In this document: positions 27,099 through 35,164 of the stretch, in pieces | Layout of the letters: each line of letters opens with the position of its first letter | Numbering within the stretch: the first letter of the stretch is position 1 | Source of the DNA: JAABVY01 sp964496505 | GTDB lineage: Bacteria; Zixibacteria; MSB-5A5; JAABVY01 | DNA: 64,000 bases | Direction of reading: 5' to 3' | NCBI GenBank assembly: GCA_964496505.1 | Contig: CAZBZV010000010.1 | Location: 9,553 to 73,552, forward strand | Made by a program: the position numbers and the translations under genes | Notes under the pieces: model-generated | The model's database searches: none | What the model saw: only the letters and a program-made list of their open reading frames with translations | Told to the model about the DNA's origin: nothing

Positions 27099-28045
27099 AC
27101 GGTTATAATGGTACCGGCATTGCCGCTAACAGCCTCATAAGCGTTTTCGATAGAGGTTATTATGACCTTTTTGCCGCCCATTTCCAAAAATCCAAGGGCC
27201 GCTTCCACCTTAGGTCCCATACTTCCAGGCGGAAAGTGTCCCTCTTTCAAGTATTTTTTCATCTCTTTATATTTAACGCTTCCCAAAAGCTTCTGGTCGA
27301 GCTTACCGAAATTCAGGGCGACATTATCGACGCCTGTCAGGATTATCAAAAGTTCGGCGCCGATTGATTTGGCCAATAATGCGCTGGCACGATCCTTGTC
27401 GATAACAGCATCCACGCCATCATAATCGCCGTTATCATCGATAAATACAGGAATTCCGCCTCCACCGGCGGCGATCACTATTACACTTTTATCCACAAGC
27501 GTTTTGATCTGCCTGGCTTCCACGATTTCGATTGGAATAGGCGAGGCCACCACCCTTCGCCAGCCGCGGTCGGCGTCTTTCTTGATCTGCCAGCCGCGCT
27601 CTTTGGCATATTTGCGAGCGGTATTGTAATCATAAAACTGCCCCACATATTTGCTTGGATCTTTAATCGAGGGATCGTCCTTGTCCACCACCACCTGGGT
27701 TACTATCGTAACAACATCCCGCTTGATCTTCTCCTTATGCAGGCGGTTTTGAAGGGACTGCTCGATCATATAGCCCATACCGCCCTCGGTATCGGCCACG
27801 CAGATTCCCAGCGGCAGTATTGGAGCGGTTTCCCTTGCCATCTCAACACGCAGAAGCGCATTGCCAACCTGGGGGCCATTGCCGTGAGTTATGGCGATGT
27901 TATATCCGTTTTTTATCAGCGGAATAATTCCCGAAAGCGACTGGCGTGTATTCGCAAATTGATTCGCAATTGTATCGGGAACGCCTTTTTTGGTTATGGC
28001 GTTCCCGCCTAATGCTATTACCGCTGTCTGTTTTTTAGGAGACAT
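27095..28045 (-). CDS. arcC: Carbamate kinase
   Basis: 316 residues. Conserved segments: VIALGGNAI, AITHGNGPQVGN, GIGYMIEQ-type loop (GGMGYMIEQSLQN), VIAAGGGGIPV and GSMGPKVEAALGFL. Makes ATP from carbamoyl phosphate (or the reverse), usually in arginine, agmatine or purine breakdown; no carbamoyltransferase or deiminase gene is nearby. Its ATG overlaps the stop of the upstream cPGS-like gene (TAATG). Confidence 0.95.
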   Translation of the reverse strand: MSPKKQTAVIALGGNAITKKGVPDTIANQFANTRQSLSGIIPLIKNGYNIAITHGNGPQVGNALLRVEMARETAPILPLGICVADTEGGMGYMIEQSLQNRLHKEKIKRDVVTIVTQVVVDKDDPSIKDPSKYVGQFYDYNTARKYAKERGWQIKKDADRGWRRVVASPIPIEIVEARQIKTLVDKSVIVIAAGGGGIPVFIDDNGDYDGVDAVIDKDRASALLAKSIGAELLIILTGVDNVALNFGKLDQKLLGSVKYKEMKKYLKEGHFPPGSMGPKVEAALGFLEMGGKKVIITSIENAYEAVSGNAGTIITV

Positions 28046-29367
28046 TATTTTTTCTTCTTAAAGAACTCCGAGATGACCTCGGTCATATCGGGAGAACCGA
28101 TCTCCTGTAGTTCGTAGCGCACTCTGGTCGAGGGCTTCTTGATATTTATGATGCGTCTCAAATCGATTGGAGTAGCGATGACGACCGAGTCGCATTTTGT
28201 CGCATTAATTGTAGCGCTTAAATCCCTGACCTGCTGTGCACCGTAACCCATGGCCGGAAGCAACGGGCCGATGTTGGGATATTTCTCGAATGTGCCTTTT
28301 AGAGTTCCGCGCAGGTATGGACGCGGATCGACAAACTCGACAGCGCCGAATTTCTGGGCGGCCACGATACCCGCGCCGTACTGCATCTCGCCGTGAGTAA
28401 GAGTCGGACCGTCCTCGACAACCAGGACACTCTTGCCGCGGATCACCTTTGGATCATCCACAAAGACCGGCGAAGCGCCCTCAATTACGGTAGCATTGGG
28501 ATTGAAGATGGCGATATTCTCGCGCAGTTCCTCGATATCCTCGGGATCGGCAGTTTCCATCTTGTTCATGACGATCACATCTGCACCGATGAAGTTGGTG
28601 AAGCCGGGGAAGTAGGTCAGCTCATGTCCGGCACGATGCGGGTCGGCGACCACGATCCAGAGATCGGGTTTGTAGAACGGTGTGTCGTTATTGCCGCCGT
28701 CCCAGACTATAACATCAGCTTCCTTCTCGGCGTTTTTAAGAATCTCTTCATAATCAACACCGGCATAGCAAACCGTACCGGCCTTGATATGCGGCTCGTA
28801 CTCTTCCATCTCCTCGATAGTGCATTTATGCTTCTTTAAATCGGAGAGTTTGGCGAAACGCTGGCTGATCTGTTTGGCAAGATCTCCGTATGGCATGGGG
28901 TGACGAATCGCTACCGGCTGCTTGCCCATCTCCTTCAACACCTCACAGACCTTGCGCGTGGTCTGGCTCTTGCCGCATCCGGTGCGGATTGCAGTGATCG
29001 CAATCACAGGCTTCTTGGACTTTACCATGGTCTCCTTGGAGCCCAGAAGTACGAATGATGCTCCGGCCCTGTCGACTACCGCGGCGGCATGCATAACATG
29101 CTGCTGGGGAACATCGGAATAAGAGAAAACAACCTCGTCGACCTTATGCTTGACGATCAACTTCTCGAGGTCTTCCTCAGGCAGAATCGGAATACCTTTG
29201 GGGTATAATTTGCCGGCAAGCTTCGCCGGGTATTTTCTGCCTTCGATATTCGGAATCTGGGTAGCCGTGAAGGCAACTACGTTATATGATTTATTGTCTC
29301 TGTAAAACGTATTGAAATTGTGAAAATCTCTTCCTGCTGCACCCATAATAATTACGTTCTTCTTCAT
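28045..29367 (-). CDS. Cyclic 2,3-diphosphoglycerate synthetase-like P-loop GTPase/ATPase
   Basis: 440 residues. An N-terminal Rossmann-like domain (VIIMGAAGRDFHNFN) precedes a P-loop at residues 130-136 (GCGKSQT) and further NTPase features (VIVWDGGNND, VIVMNKMETADPE). This matches the family named after archaeal cyclic 2,3-diphosphoglycerate synthetase, whose bacterial members are largely uncharacterised. It is the first gene of the long operon, followed with a one-base overlap by carbamate kinase; this pairing suggests a role involving carbamoyl phosphate or an acyl-phosphate rather than thermoprotection. Confidence 0.8.
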   Translation of the reverse strand: MKKNVIIMGAAGRDFHNFNTFYRDNKSYNVVAFTATQIPNIEGRKYPAKLAGKLYPKGIPILPEEDLEKLIVKHKVDEVVFSYSDVPQQHVMHAAAVVDRAGASFVLLGSKETMVKSKKPVIAITAIRTGCGKSQTTRKVCEVLKEMGKQPVAIRHPMPYGDLAKQISQRFAKLSDLKKHKCTIEEMEEYEPHIKAGTVCYAGVDYEEILKNAEKEADVIVWDGGNNDTPFYKPDLWIVVADPHRAGHELTYFPGFTNFIGADVIVMNKMETADPEDIEELRENIAIFNPNATVIEGASPVFVDDPKVIRGKSVLVVEDGPTLTHGEMQYGAGIVAAQKFGAVEFVDPRPYLRGTLKGTFEKYPNIGPLLPAMGYGAQQVRDLSATINATKCDSVVIATPIDLRRIINIKKPSTRVRYELQEIGSPDMTEVISEFFKKKK

Positions 29368-29666
29368 TATATCCTCCTGTTAAAACATATATAAGATGGT
29401 TAACTGAACAGCAAAATAATGATGTCAAACGCTGTCAGATTGAGGACATGTTCCAGTAGTGCACAACAAGATAATAATCAAAACGCATAAAACTATTCAC
29501 CCCATCTTAAATTAGTAAAGAGAATCTATCAGAATGCGGAAGAATTTCAAGCACTTTTTGACATTTTTTTGAATAAACAATTAATTTCTTTCAACTTAGA
29601 AACATCGCCGCAAAACCCCATAAAATAACGGTTGAATTATCATCGCAAGTGTGTTATAATATCCCG
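29368..29666. other. Divergent intergenic spacer
   Basis: About 300 bp of AT-rich DNA between the divergent cPGS-like and asparaginase genes. A TTGACA on the minus strand (29428-29423) has no good -10 at the right distance, so the promoter of the TCA operon is not fixed. The only confident element is the asparaginase promoter at the right end. No open frame or RNA gene is supported. Confidence 0.6.
29632..29660 (+). promoter_or_regulatory. Strong sigma-70 promoter giving a leaderless asparaginase mRNA
   Basis: TTGAAT (29632-29637), 17-nt spacer, and an extended -10 TGTTATAAT with TATAAT at 29655-29660. The ATG at 29667 begins 7 nt after the -10, which is the expected +1, so the mRNA would have no 5' leader. 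No Shine-Dalgarno precedes this ATG, in agreement. Confidence 0.75.
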
Positions 29667-30674
29667 ATGCAAGAGATACTGGCTGAGGTATATAGAGGAA
29701 ATACGGTCGAATCAGTGCACTTCGGATCGATCGTTGTGGTCGACAACAAAGGCCAGGTGCAGTACTATGCCGGCGATCCCGATCTGGTGAGCTACACACG
29801 TTCATCGCTTAAGCCGTTTCAGGCGGTTCCCCTGACAGAACGAGGCGGACTGGAAAAATACGGCTTCGATTTGAAGGCGCTGGCAATTATGTGCGGGTCG
29901 CATTCCGGGAGCTCAATCCATACCGAACAAGTACAGAAAAATCTCGATAAAATCGGTCTGGACGAGAGCTACCTTCAATGCGGAACTCATCCCCCGATAG
30001 ATTACCGCACATTTAACATTCTACCTACCAAAGACGAGATTTTCACACCGATACAGCATAACTGTTCAGGTAAGCATTCCGGGCAACTGGCTCTGGCGCT
30101 GATGCTTGGATGCGATCCCGGGCGGTATCTCGATCCCGATTACGAACCCCAGAAAATAGTCAAGCAGACTGTTTCGGAAATATGTGAAGTCTCACCGGAT
30201 GATATGAAGCTGGGGACTGATGGATGCTCCCTGCCGAATTATGCCTTTCCGATTAAAAACCTCGCGCTGGGATTTGCCAATATCGCTTCGCTCAAGACCG
30301 ACAGCGAGATCAGAAAGAAAGCATTTCAGAAAATCATAGAGGCAATCCAGACCCATCCGATCATGATTTCCGGCGAGGACAGGTCGGACTATTACATAAT
30401 GCAAGCCCTTCCCAAGGAGATTATCTGCAAACTTGGCGGTGAAGCCATACAGGGGGTGGGAATCCTCGATAAGGGCTGGGGAATGGCAGTTAAGATAGGA
30501 GACGGAAATTTCCGAGCGCTGGGGCCGGTTGTGGTCGAAGCGCTTCGCCAGATCGGTGTTCTGCCGGATTCGAGACTGGATTTCGTAAAGCGAATTATTA
30601 AACCGAATGTTTACAATAATAGAGACCTGCTTGTAGGCCACATCGTCCCAGCCTTCAAGCTCAAAAAGGGATAA
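29667..30674 (+). CDS. L-asparaginase, Rhizobium etli AnsA/asparaginase II (PF06089) type
   Basis: 335 residues from ATG 29667, where the family N-terminus (ILAEVYRGNTVESVHFG) begins; a GTG 18 bases upstream falls on the promoter. Conserved segments include SYTRSSLKPFQA, MCGSHSG, QHNCSGKHSGQLAL (catalytic Ser/Lys region with metal-binding Cys) and GTDGCSLPNYAFPI. Hydrolyses asparagine to aspartate and ammonia. It is unrelated to E. coli AnsB. Tryptophanase follows 95 bp downstream on the same strand; both release ammonia from amino acids. Confidence 0.92.
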   Translation: MQEILAEVYRGNTVESVHFGSIVVVDNKGQVQYYAGDPDLVSYTRSSLKPFQAVPLTERGGLEKYGFDLKALAIMCGSHSGSSIHTEQVQKNLDKIGLDESYLQCGTHPPIDYRTFNILPTKDEIFTPIQHNCSGKHSGQLALALMLGCDPGRYLDPDYEPQKIVKQTVSEICEVSPDDMKLGTDGCSLPNYAFPIKNLALGFANIASLKTDSEIRKKAFQKIIEAIQTHPIMISGEDRSDYYIMQALPKEIICKLGGEAIQGVGILDKGWGMAVKIGDGNFRALGPVVVEALRQIGVLPDSRLDFVKRIIKPNVYNNRDLLVGHIVPAFKLKKG

Positions 30675-30737
30675 CTCCCATAAATTTCGAATAAAATCCC
30701 GTAAATAGCTTATAAATGCTTATATTTACTTATGAAA

Positions 30738-30743
30738 TATAAT
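30738..30743 (+). promoter_or_regulatory. Possible -10 element upstream of tryptophanase
   Basis: A consensus TATAAT lies 27 nt before the tnaA ATG in an AT-rich spacer, but there is no recognisable -35 at 16-18 nt, so this is weak. GGAAGG, 8 nt before the ATG at 30770, is the ribosome-binding site. There is no room for a TnaC-type leader peptide. Confidence 0.3.
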
Positions 30744-30769
30744 CAGACAACATAAAGGAAGGCCCGGGG

Positions 30770-32179
30770 ATGATTGACGATTTGGATTTTCCGGTTGAGC
30801 CCTACCGGATCAAAGTGGTCGAGCCTATTAAAATGACCACCAAAGAGGAACGTGAACTGAATATTCAAAGGGCACACTTCAATATTTTCAACATCAGATC
30901 GGAAGATGTTTTCATCGATCTTCTAACCGATTCTGGCACATCAGCCATGAGCGACGATCAATGGGCCGGTATTATGAAGGGTGATGAGGCGTATGCAGGC
31001 TGCCGCAACTATTTCAATTTTATTGAGACTTTGCAGGATATCACCGGCTTCAAACATATTATTCCGGTGCATCAGGGACGAGTCGCTGAAAACCTGCTCT
31101 TCTCCACTATTCTCAAAGAGGGTGATTATGTACCCAATAACACCCATTTCGATACGACTCGCGGTAATGTCACCCATAAGCACGGCATCGCTGTTGATCT
31201 GATTATCAAGGAAGGTAAGGATCCGGCCAGAGAGTATCCGTTTAAGGGCAATATGGATGTCGAGCGGCTGGAGGAGTTCATTATAGAAAAAGGCAAAGAC
31301 AAAATCCCCTGCGTCTTTATGACCCTCACCAATAATTCCGCGGGCGGTCAGCCGGTATCAATGGAAAATATTCGCAGAACAAAAGAGGTCTGTGAAAAAT
31401 ACGGCCTTCCGCTTTATTTTGATGCTGCTCGTTATGCCGAGAACGCCTACTTCATCAAGATGCGCGAACCGGGCTATGAGGACAAGAATGTCAGGGAAAT
31501 TGCGCGCGAGATGTTCAGCTATGCCGACGGTTGTTGTATGTCGGCCAAGAAAGATGCGCTGGTTAATATGGGCGGTTTTCTGGGTATTAACGATGACGAG
31601 CTCGAACAGAAGATCACCAATCTCATGATAATGATCGAGGGTTTCCGTACCTACGGCGGGCTGGCCGGACGCGATATGGAGGTTATTGCACGCGGATTAA
31701 TGGAGGCCCTGGATGTCGACTACCTGGCGCATCGAATCGAGCAGGTCAGATTTTTGGGTGAGGAGCTGGATAAAATCGGTGTGCCCTATGTCAAGCCGAC
31801 CGGCGGTCATGCTGTCTTTATCGATGCCGGATCATTCCTGCCGCAAATCCCCCGCGATCAATTCCCGGCCCAGGCGCTGGTGATCGCACTTTACCGTGAG
31901 GGCGGAATCCGTGCGGTCGAGATTGGCGGGCTGATGTTTGCCGAGAAAGACCCGGTTACAGGCAAGGTCAAGCATCCGGCTATGGAACTGGTGAGGCTTG
32001 CTATTCCCAGACGGGTTTATACCATGTCGCATCTAAAATATGTGGCGCATACCTTCAAGAAGATAATGGCCTATAAAGATAAACTTTCCGGCTTTGAAAT
32101 CACATACGAGCCGAAATACCTGCGGCATTTCACCATGCATCTGAAGGAAATCAAGCCGCAGAAGGTGAAAGTTGAATAG
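30770..32179 (+). CDS. tnaA: Tryptophanase (tryptophan indole-lyase), PLP-dependent
   Basis: 469 residues, normal length. PLP site MSAKKDALVNMGGF (K260/K261), FDAARYAENAYFI, TLTNNSAGGQPVSM and GGLAGRDMEV match the beta-eliminating lyase family. GIRAVEIG rather than the GVRSMERG of tyrosine phenol-lyase favours tryptophanase. Produces indole, pyruvate and ammonia; indole may act as a signal. Preceded by asparaginase and followed by its own terminator at 32371. Confidence 0.9.
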   Translation: MIDDLDFPVEPYRIKVVEPIKMTTKEERELNIQRAHFNIFNIRSEDVFIDLLTDSGTSAMSDDQWAGIMKGDEAYAGCRNYFNFIETLQDITGFKHIIPVHQGRVAENLLFSTILKEGDYVPNNTHFDTTRGNVTHKHGIAVDLIIKEGKDPAREYPFKGNMDVERLEEFIIEKGKDKIPCVFMTLTNNSAGGQPVSMENIRRTKEVCEKYGLPLYFDAARYAENAYFIKMREPGYEDKNVREIAREMFSYADGCCMSAKKDALVNMGGFLGINDDELEQKITNLMIMIEGFRTYGGLAGRDMEVIARGLMEALDVDYLAHRIEQVRFLGEELDKIGVPYVKPTGGHAVFIDAGSFLPQIPRDQFPAQALVIALYREGGIRAVEIGGLMFAEKDPVTGKVKHPAMELVRLAIPRRVYTMSHLKYVAHTFKKIMAYKDKLSGFEITYEPKYLRHFTMHLKEIKPQKVKVE

Positions 32180-32262
32180 GTCAAAGGTTTGCGACTTTTG
32201 ACAATGACGCAAACCGGGCCAAACAGAGTTTGACCCGGCCACCCATGAAGTAAATGATTAAA

Positions 32263-32334
32263 AATATAAAACCGGGTGGCATGCCCAAATTTTATTTGGG
32301 CGTGATGTCAAATCTCATGGAGATTTGATCCATA
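32263..32334. repeat. Short palindromes between tnaA and its terminator
   Basis: GCCCAAAT/ATTTGGGC and TCAAATCTC-CAT-GGAGATTTGA are adjacent perfect inverted repeats without T tracts, of the same style as the cluster at 15832-16003. They sit in the tnaA 3' region; a role in mRNA stability is possible. Confidence 0.5.
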
Positions 32335-32370
32335 AAAATGAATCATAAATGAAGGCTGAAAATTGCATAG

Positions 32371-32399
32371 CCGTCGGGAACTCACTCCCGGCGGTTTTT
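32371..32399 (+). terminator. Rho-independent terminator of tnaA
   Basis: A 9-bp stem CCGTCGGGA/TCCCGGCGG (one G-T pair) with a 6-nt loop is followed by TTTTT. It lies about 190 bp after the tnaA stop. Confidence 0.8.
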
Positions 32400-32424
32400 G
32401 TCAATAGGTAATAAACTGTAAATC

Positions 32425-32512
32425 GTCATTCTGAGCGAAGCGAAGAATCTGTTTGATTGGTGAGAGATTCTTCGGTCGTCCTCGACCGAGGTCGGGACTC
32501 CCTCAGAATGAC
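32425..32512. repeat. MITE-like dispersed repeat, copy 1
   Basis: 88 bp bounded by the perfect 11-bp inverted repeat GTCATTCTGAG/CTCAGAATGAC, with an internal pair GAAGAATCT/AGATTCTTC. A second copy lies at 57450-57523. This sequence type is widely dispersed between genes in many bacterial genomes. No open frame. Confidence 0.75.
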
Positions 32513-32526
32513 AGCCATGTATTACT

Positions 32527-32562
32527 GTCATCCTGAGGAGCGCAAGCGACGAAGGATCTTTA
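32527..32562. repeat. Half copy of the MITE-like repeat
   Basis: GTCATCCTGAG...GCGACGAAGGATCT is a diverged left half of the repeat at 32425, 14 bp from its end and lacking the right inverted repeat. It ends about 30 bp before the next start codon, so it lies close to the promoter region of the MBL-fold gene. Confidence 0.6.
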
Positions 32563-32592
32563 AAGATTAAAATAAAACTGGGGTGTGGAAAT

Positions 32593-33357
32593 ATGAAATT
32601 GACTGTGATTGGATGTTCCTCGGGGACGCCCTCGGGGCAGTGCTCGACCTCAAGCTATCTGATTGAATCTAACAGCAAAGGTTATCTGCTCGATACCGGG
32701 GATGGCACTGCGGCTGCGATCCAACGGCTGGGAATCGATACCAAAGATATCGAAAATATATTTATCTCGCATATGCATTCGGATCATTCCATAGGACTGC
32801 CGCTGTTGGTTCAAATGATGAAAGGTTATAAGCGCGAAAAGCATCTCAATGTTTACCTTCCGCGGGAGGCGGAGGACGGTTTCAAGCGGCTTTTGTATAT
32901 GACCTATCTTTTTCCAGATAAGCTTGGCTTTGATATTCAGTTCACAGGCGTCGAACGCAATTTCGAATTCGATGACAGCAATATCAAAATAGAATTCTTC
33001 CAGAACAGCCATCTGTTCGGAGCTAAGGAGTACATCCTGAACCATACTATACCCAATCGCATGCAGTGCTTCTCTTTCATTATCACTGCTGATAAAAAGA
33101 AGTTTGTCTATTCGGCCGATATCGGCTCTATTGATGATCTCGATCCGATTATCGAGAACGCCGATTTGCTTTTGACCGAGGGGATGCATGTGGAACTGGA
33201 AAAGATGCCGGAGCTTTTGATTGAGAAAAATGTGAAGAAGCTGATTCTTACACATCTTCCTGAGGGAGCAGATAAAGATCAGATTAAGGCGATGTTTGAA
33301 AAGGCCGGATTTTCAAATGTTGATTTTGCTTCGGAGGGGATGGAGATTGAAGTCTAA
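32593..33357 (+). CDS. MBL-fold metallohydrolase, RNase Z-like
   Basis: 254 residues. The metal motif ISHMHSDHSIGLPLL is the HxHxDH signature; YSADIGSIDDL supplies the bridging Asp, and LILTHLPEG the later His. The N-terminus VIGCSSGTPSGQCSTSSYLI resembles RNase Z/ElaC and phnP-type proteins, but the flexible arm of true RNase Z is not evident, so the substrate (tRNA precursor or small phosphodiester) is uncertain. Single gene, preceded by repeats and followed by convergent minus-strand genes. Confidence 0.85.
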   Translation: MKLTVIGCSSGTPSGQCSTSSYLIESNSKGYLLDTGDGTAAAIQRLGIDTKDIENIFISHMHSDHSIGLPLLVQMMKGYKREKHLNVYLPREAEDGFKRLLYMTYLFPDKLGFDIQFTGVERNFEFDDSNIKIEFFQNSHLFGAKEYILNHTIPNRMQCFSFIITADKKKFVYSADIGSIDDLDPIIENADLLLTEGMHVELEKMPELLIEKNVKKLILTHLPEGADKDQIKAMFEKAGFSNVDFASEGMEIEV

Positions 33358-33378
33358 TACAGACAGACTTGATTTTGA

Positions 33379-33726
33379 TCACATATAAGTGTAATAATCC
33401 GGATATTCCTCCGGGGGATACTTGAGCAAAGTTTTTTTATAGGTTCTAAGCAGGACTTTGTATTCAGGCCGGTCCAGATCCAATTCGCCTATTCCGGCCC
33501 GATGCAACATTAAACCGCCACAATGGATTATCGCGCGAATCCGAAGATCCTCTTCATCAAAGCCGAAGTCCTCCATAAATTCCGGACAGATATGGCCGTA
33601 ATCAGGGCAGCTCCGAGGATCATTATCTATAAGCGGCATGCCCTCGATATCCCGCTCAGGATTATTCGCATATTCATAAGGGCAATCATCATATATTTGA
33701 CAAGGTAATGATATCTCTTCCTGCAT
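33379..33726 (-). CDS. Small cysteine-containing protein of unknown function
   Basis: 115 residues; I recognise no family. Cysteines are arranged as CQIYDDCPYE near the N-terminus, then SCPDYGHICPEF and a single Cys in IIHCGG, which could bind a metal or Fe-S cluster. The C-terminus is rich in Tyr and Pro. It follows the FMN-barrel gene by 17 bp on the same strand, so they are probably co-transcribed. Confidence 0.6.
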   Translation of the reverse strand: MQEEISLPCQIYDDCPYEYANNPERDIEGMPLIDNDPRSCPDYGHICPEFMEDFGFDEEDLRIRAIIHCGGLMLHRAGIGELDLDRPEYKVLLRTYKKTLLKYPPEEYPDYYTYM

Positions 33727-33743
33727 AGGCGATCTCTATTTTT

Positions 33744-34247
33744 TTATCTATTCTTATCAGTCACTTCATGCGCGCGTTCGTCTGCGCCGACCTCGCGGCG
33801 TCCGGTCATCTCCTCGATATCAATCAGGATAATCCCGCACCTGATGGCGCTTTTAATATCATCATCCTCGGCCATAGTCCAGTTCAAGCGATTGTTGAAG
33901 TACTTGCGGTAGCGCTTGATCCATGTTAAGCGGTCCTGTGCTGATTCCACGAAGCTGGCCTTGCCGTAAATAATCACCGAATGATAGCGGTAATGGCAGC
34001 GCTTTTCGGCGTGGTATTTAACTTTGTCCGGGTGCCTGTTGACCGCAAAACATACTGTGGGATTCTTTTTGATCAGTTCGAGTTTCTTACCGTTCATCGA
34101 GCAGTGCAGGACGATTCGTCCATCCATATAGGCATAGTTGATCGGTACGACATACGGCTCGCCGTTATCGGACATTGCCAGATGCCCGACCTCTTCCTCG
34201 GCCAGAAGTTCTTTCATCCATCCCAGTTCAGTTACTTTTTCCGCCAT
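33744..34247 (-). CDS. Pyridoxamine 5'-phosphate oxidase-like FMN-binding split-barrel protein
   Basis: 167 residues. GHLAMSDNGEPYVVPINYAYMDGRIVLHCSMNGKKLELI is the split-barrel signature of the NimA/PPOX-like family, followed by NPTVCFAVNR and SVIIYGKASFVE. Such proteins bind FMN, F420 or haem and reduce small molecules; the specific role is unknown. A terminator separates it from the upstream acyl-CoA ligase genes. Confidence 0.85.
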   Translation of the reverse strand: MAEKVTELGWMKELLAEEEVGHLAMSDNGEPYVVPINYAYMDGRIVLHCSMNGKKLELIKKNPTVCFAVNRHPDKVKYHAEKRCHYRYHSVIIYGKASFVESAQDRLTWIKRYRKYFNNRLNWTMAEDDDIKSAIRCGIILIDIEEMTGRREVGADERAHEVTDKNR

Positions 34248-34260
34248 CTCATATCCCCGG

Positions 34261-34289
34261 AAAAATAAGGCCGGGTTCTAAGCCCGGCC
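34261..34289 (-). terminator. Rho-independent terminator after the second ligase alpha-subunit gene
   Basis: On the minus strand GGCCGGG-CTTAGAA-CCCGGCC is followed by TTATTTTT. It is only 9 bp after the stop at 34298 and 14 bp before the next ATG. Confidence 0.85.
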
Positions 34290-34297
34290 TTTGCTAT

Positions 34298-35164
34298 TTA
34301 TACGTTCAAGCCTTTCAAAATCTGCGGGATTTCGCTGAATGTTTTTGCCGGGTATGCTCCAGCATCCTCCAGTATGCGAAGTTTGCTGCGCGCAGTACCC
34401 ATCGAACCTTCAACGATCGCGCCGGCATGCCCCATGCGCTTACCGGCCGGGGCATGGACTCCGCCGATCATAACCACCACAGGCGTTTTCAGTTTTTTTA
34501 TCACAGGTGCGGCGCGTTCCTCATAAACACCGCCAATCTCTCCGCACATAACCACTGCCTTGGTCTTGGGGTCGGCATCGAACATCTTCAGGATTTCATC
34601 AAAGGTCGATCCCAGAACCGGGTCGCCGCCCAGACCGACACATGTCGTCTCGCCGTAACCTGAACGTGTGAGAGTATCTGCAACATAATAAGTCAATGAT
34701 CCGGAGCGAGAGACGGTCCCGACCCGTCCGGGCTTGAAGGCTATGTCGGGCATAATACCCAGGTTGGCCTCGCCGGGAGTCATAATACCGGCGGTATTTC
34801 CGCCCAGCACAGTCGCGCCATATTTTTTGGCCTCCTGGCGGACTTCCATCATATCGTAGATGGGGATATGCTCCGGCACAACCACGATAAATTTTATTCC
34901 GGCCCAGATCGCCTCGATTGCGGCCTCCTTGACAAACGGAGCGGGAAGAAAGATCACTGAAGTATCGGCCTCGGTAGCGTCAATACATTCATCAACCGTG
35001 TCGAAAACCGGAAGGCCCTCAACCTCCTGACCGCCCTTGCCGGGGGAGGTACCGCCGACAATCTGGGTGCCGTACTCGAGCATCCGTTTGGTATGAAACT
35101 GCCCGGCCGAACCGGTAATGCCCTGCACCAGAATCTTCGATTCTTTATCAACCAGAATAGCCAT
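34298..35164 (-). CDS. Second succinyl-CoA-synthetase-like alpha subunit, altered substrate loop
   Basis: 288 residues, normal length, no lysine tail. CoA-binding QGITGSAGQFHTKRM and phospho-His246 (GKRMGHAGAI) are intact, so it should form an acyl-CoA with phospho-enzyme chemistry. However, the loops that are TEGIP and GPNCPG in ordinary SucD (and in the sucD at 23007) read PEHIP and GGNTAG here, at residues 97-101 and 121-126. That suggests a different acid: malate, citrate or another dicarboxylate, or a branched acid. Its ATG overlaps the beta-subunit stop by one base. Confidence 0.88.
   Translation of the reverse strand: MAILVDKESKILVQGITGSAGQFHTKRMLEYGTQIVGGTSPGKGGQEVEGLPVFDTVDECIDATEADTSVIFLPAPFVKEAAIEAIWAGIKFIVVVPEHIPIYDMMEVRQEAKKYGATVLGGNTAGIMTPGEANLGIMPDIAFKPGRVGTVSRSGSLTYYVADTLTRSGYGETTCVGLGGDPVLGSTFDEILKMFDADPKTKAVVMCGEIGGVYEERAAPVIKKLKTPVVVMIGGVHAPAGKRMGHAGAIVEGSMGTARSKLRILEDAGAYPAKTFSEIPQILKGLNV

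Noticed and set aside
16190..29367. Calling the operon a reductive TCA cycle
   Set aside because: No ATP-citrate lyase, citryl-CoA synthetase or fumarate reductase is present in the window, and all enzymes found work in either direction.
30675..30769. TnaC-type regulatory leader before tryptophanase
   Set aside because: The spacer is 95 bp and has no short frame with a conserved Trp.
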